Below are positions 28,871-30,222 of a stretch of DNA of 30,222 bases, piece after piece. A program made the position numbers and the translations under genes. The stretch comes from Batkoa obscura (Eukaryota > Entomophthoromycota > Entomophthoromycetes > Entomophthorales > Batkoaceae), in NCBI GenBank assembly GCA_030770535.1, contig JASVEC010000220.1, positions 1 to 30,222 of the forward strand, given 5' to 3'. The notes beneath the pieces are model-generated. The model was not told the DNA's origin. It saw only the letters and a program-made list of their open reading frames with translations, and searched no databases. The stretch's first letter is position 1. The number at the start of each line of letters is the position of its first letter.

Positions 28871-29822
28871 TGACATCAAATTAATTCCAATTTAGTTAAA
28901 CCGAGTAAACCAATAGCTAAAATGATTAGAAATACAAATTCTAATAGTGAATGGACTATTAACGAATTGACAACATATGGGGATGTATTTTTGTATTTAA
29001 GAATTTTACTAACAATTTTTCCGTTCAGATAGTGCTTAAAAGATGGAAAAAGTAATGAAGCTAAAAAAAACATCCCCATATAATATTGCAATTGAAGATA
29101 TTGACAAAACAATATTTTTGGTGAATAAGAGCCCAAAAAACATAAAACTGTGCGAGTTCCTTAAAGGCATATTATTTGTAAAGCCAGAGCAAGATGGTGA
29201 AGATAATAAAATATTAGAAATTTTTACGCATACACCAACTGAAACAGATGCAAACCAAGAAAGTGCAGTAAATGAATATATACTTCAATCGTTAAGAGTA
29301 TTTGAGTATACTAGGACCAAACTAGCAATAAGACCGCAGAGAGACACAATTCTTCATACGCCTAAAGAAGGAACACATACAAAACCAGATATGTATTTTT
29401 CAGGAAATAAAAGCATTTTAATTGGAGTTCAAGGAAACAAAGTACAAATTATTTTAAAAGACTCGGGGCCTAAGCTGATAGCTAAGGCTATTGAATCCTC
29501 TCAAAATAACGATAAAATATAAAGTAACTCAAAATTAAAGGATATTAAAAATTCTGATAATAGTAATAAGCACATGGTGTTAATAGAAGCTGAGACAGAC
29601 TCTATAATGTTTCCCTGTATAGCTATGATAGGGATATATTATATATACTCTAAAGTACCTGATGTAGCTAAAGAGCTTAATAATCCAGTATCAAATGGAG
29701 AAAGTTTGAAATAGAAAACTACTGCGGAACGGTATCAACCAACAAAAAACATTAACAAATTCATAACCGATGACTTAAAAGGGTGTGAAGATACAATTAG
29801 ATGCCTTATAGCTTTCAAATAA
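28871..29822 (+). pseudogene. Decayed reading frame of unknown family, split by a MITE
   Basis: Protein-like coding text starts about 28871, is interrupted by MITE copy F (28975-29081), and continues to about 29822. The largest open piece is 29043-29522, whose first dozen codons are MITE sequence and so not original. Recognisable pieces of good composition: IAIEDIDKTIFLVNKSPKNI, TKLAIRPQRDTILHTPKEGT, HTKPDMYFSGNKSILIGVQG and MVLIEAETDSIMFPCIAMIG. The frame is broken in a few places, so it looks decayed rather than active. I do not recognise the family. It could be a lineage-specific host gene or part of a larger mobile element. Confidence 0.45.
28975..29081 (+). mobile_element. MITE copy F (best preserved)
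   Basis: Body 28979-29077 (99 bp), flanked by ATAT at 28975-28978 and 29078-29081. The ends are GGGGATGTATTTTTG and AAAAAAAACATCCCC, nearly perfect inverted repeats of about 14 bp. The core is TTAAGAATTTTACTAACAAT followed by TTTTTCCGTTCAGATAGTGC. Its ends are the cleanest, so it is the youngest-looking of the six copies. It interrupts a coding-like frame. Confidence 0.9.
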
Positions 29823-30222
29823 TTTGTTTAAAAAAATAAATATCCTGATAATGGAAATCATTTTATTTAGCTCAGCGATTCCTTAATATCAAGTCCAAAG
29901 CTTTTTTATAGTCTGATAGGGGGCTTATTTACACATTGAATTATGCCATGTAAGCATCTGGAATTTATTTTAAGGGATATTCAATAGGCGTATTGGACTA
30001 CTCAATTGACAGATTAAAATTTAGCTTTTGGATTATCAATATTGATTAAGGTATAAATAGTAAATGTAAAGGTAGAGAGGTAAAGGTGATTATTTTAAGG
30101 AAAAATTCATTTAAATAAATTAGATTTCGCAAACTGACTACATAGAAAATCTTTAAGATTTGATTCTTTATCACTAAAAAGTTGTCTTTACAGTAGATGT
30201 TTAAGTTGAAATTAACATAAGT
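29823..30222. other. Right end of the window, nothing assigned
   Basis: AT-rich DNA with no open frame of note. Short coding-like fragments may belong to the decayed frame to the left. Confidence 0.3.

Noticed and set aside
28876-29136. Minus-strand 86-codon frame with a membrane-like segment
   Set aside because: Most of it is MITE copy F read backwards, plus AT-rich flank; no independent support.
1-30222. CRISPR arrays, rRNA genes, bacterial-type operons or ribosome binding sites
   Set aside because: None seen; the short introns and tRNA/gene structure are eukaryotic, and repeats are MITEs or short tandem arrays.

Overview
This window looks like nuclear DNA of an early-diverging, very AT-rich fungus. 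An entomophthoralean of the Conidiobolus type is my best guess, but the species is inferred. The clues are a fungal class III chitinase, a fungal GATA factor with an AreA/Gaf1-type N-terminal motif, a rhodopsin-like seven-helix receptor, a siderophore-transporter relic, a nuclear tRNA-Lys, and many introns of about 44-58 nt with GTA...TAG ends. Genes are sparse and separated by long AT-rich stretches that hold decayed genes and small mobile elements.

Layout. 1-1626 (+): 3' part of a UAS-UIM-UBX protein (Cdc48/p97 adaptor type), seven exons. 1634-3269 (-): TMEM135-like membrane protein, seven exons, tail to tail with the UBX gene and 7 bp apart. 3615-5225 (-): decayed siderophore-iron transporter (SIT family of MFS) with a roughly 100-bp MITE inserted near its end. 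7934-8713 (+): Ran-binding protein 1. 10316-11914 (+): second TMEM135-like gene, with all six introns in the same order and phase as the first. 12085-13797: repeat-rich island with three MITE copies, a degraded transposon fragment, other repeats and tRNA-Lys(UUU). 15219-16100 (+): seven-helix receptor. 17314-18866 (-): DDE-like transposase broken at an AT microsatellite. 21936-23888 (+): two-finger GATA factor, preceded by a cluster of ATCWGATAA sites. 24261-24922 (+): small unknown spliced gene. 25129-27525 (-): secreted GH18 chitinase with a long Asn/Ser/Thr-rich tail. 28871-29822 (+): decayed unknown reading frame split by another MITE.

How the parts relate. The most interesting link is iron. 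ATCWGATAA is the established target of fungal iron-responsive GATA repressors (SREA/URBS1/Fep1 class). Four perfect copies lie within about 430 bp upstream of the GATA gene, and one perfect copy lies just upstream of the siderophore-transporter relic. This suggests autoregulation of a GATA factor and a remnant of its regulon, although that role is inference. The other main new item is a six-copy MITE family. It has GGGGATGT-type inverted ends and 4-bp A/T target duplications, and two copies lie inside decayed genes.

All intron and exon calls come from reading frames, splice-site consensus and paralogue comparison by eye. No database search was possible.
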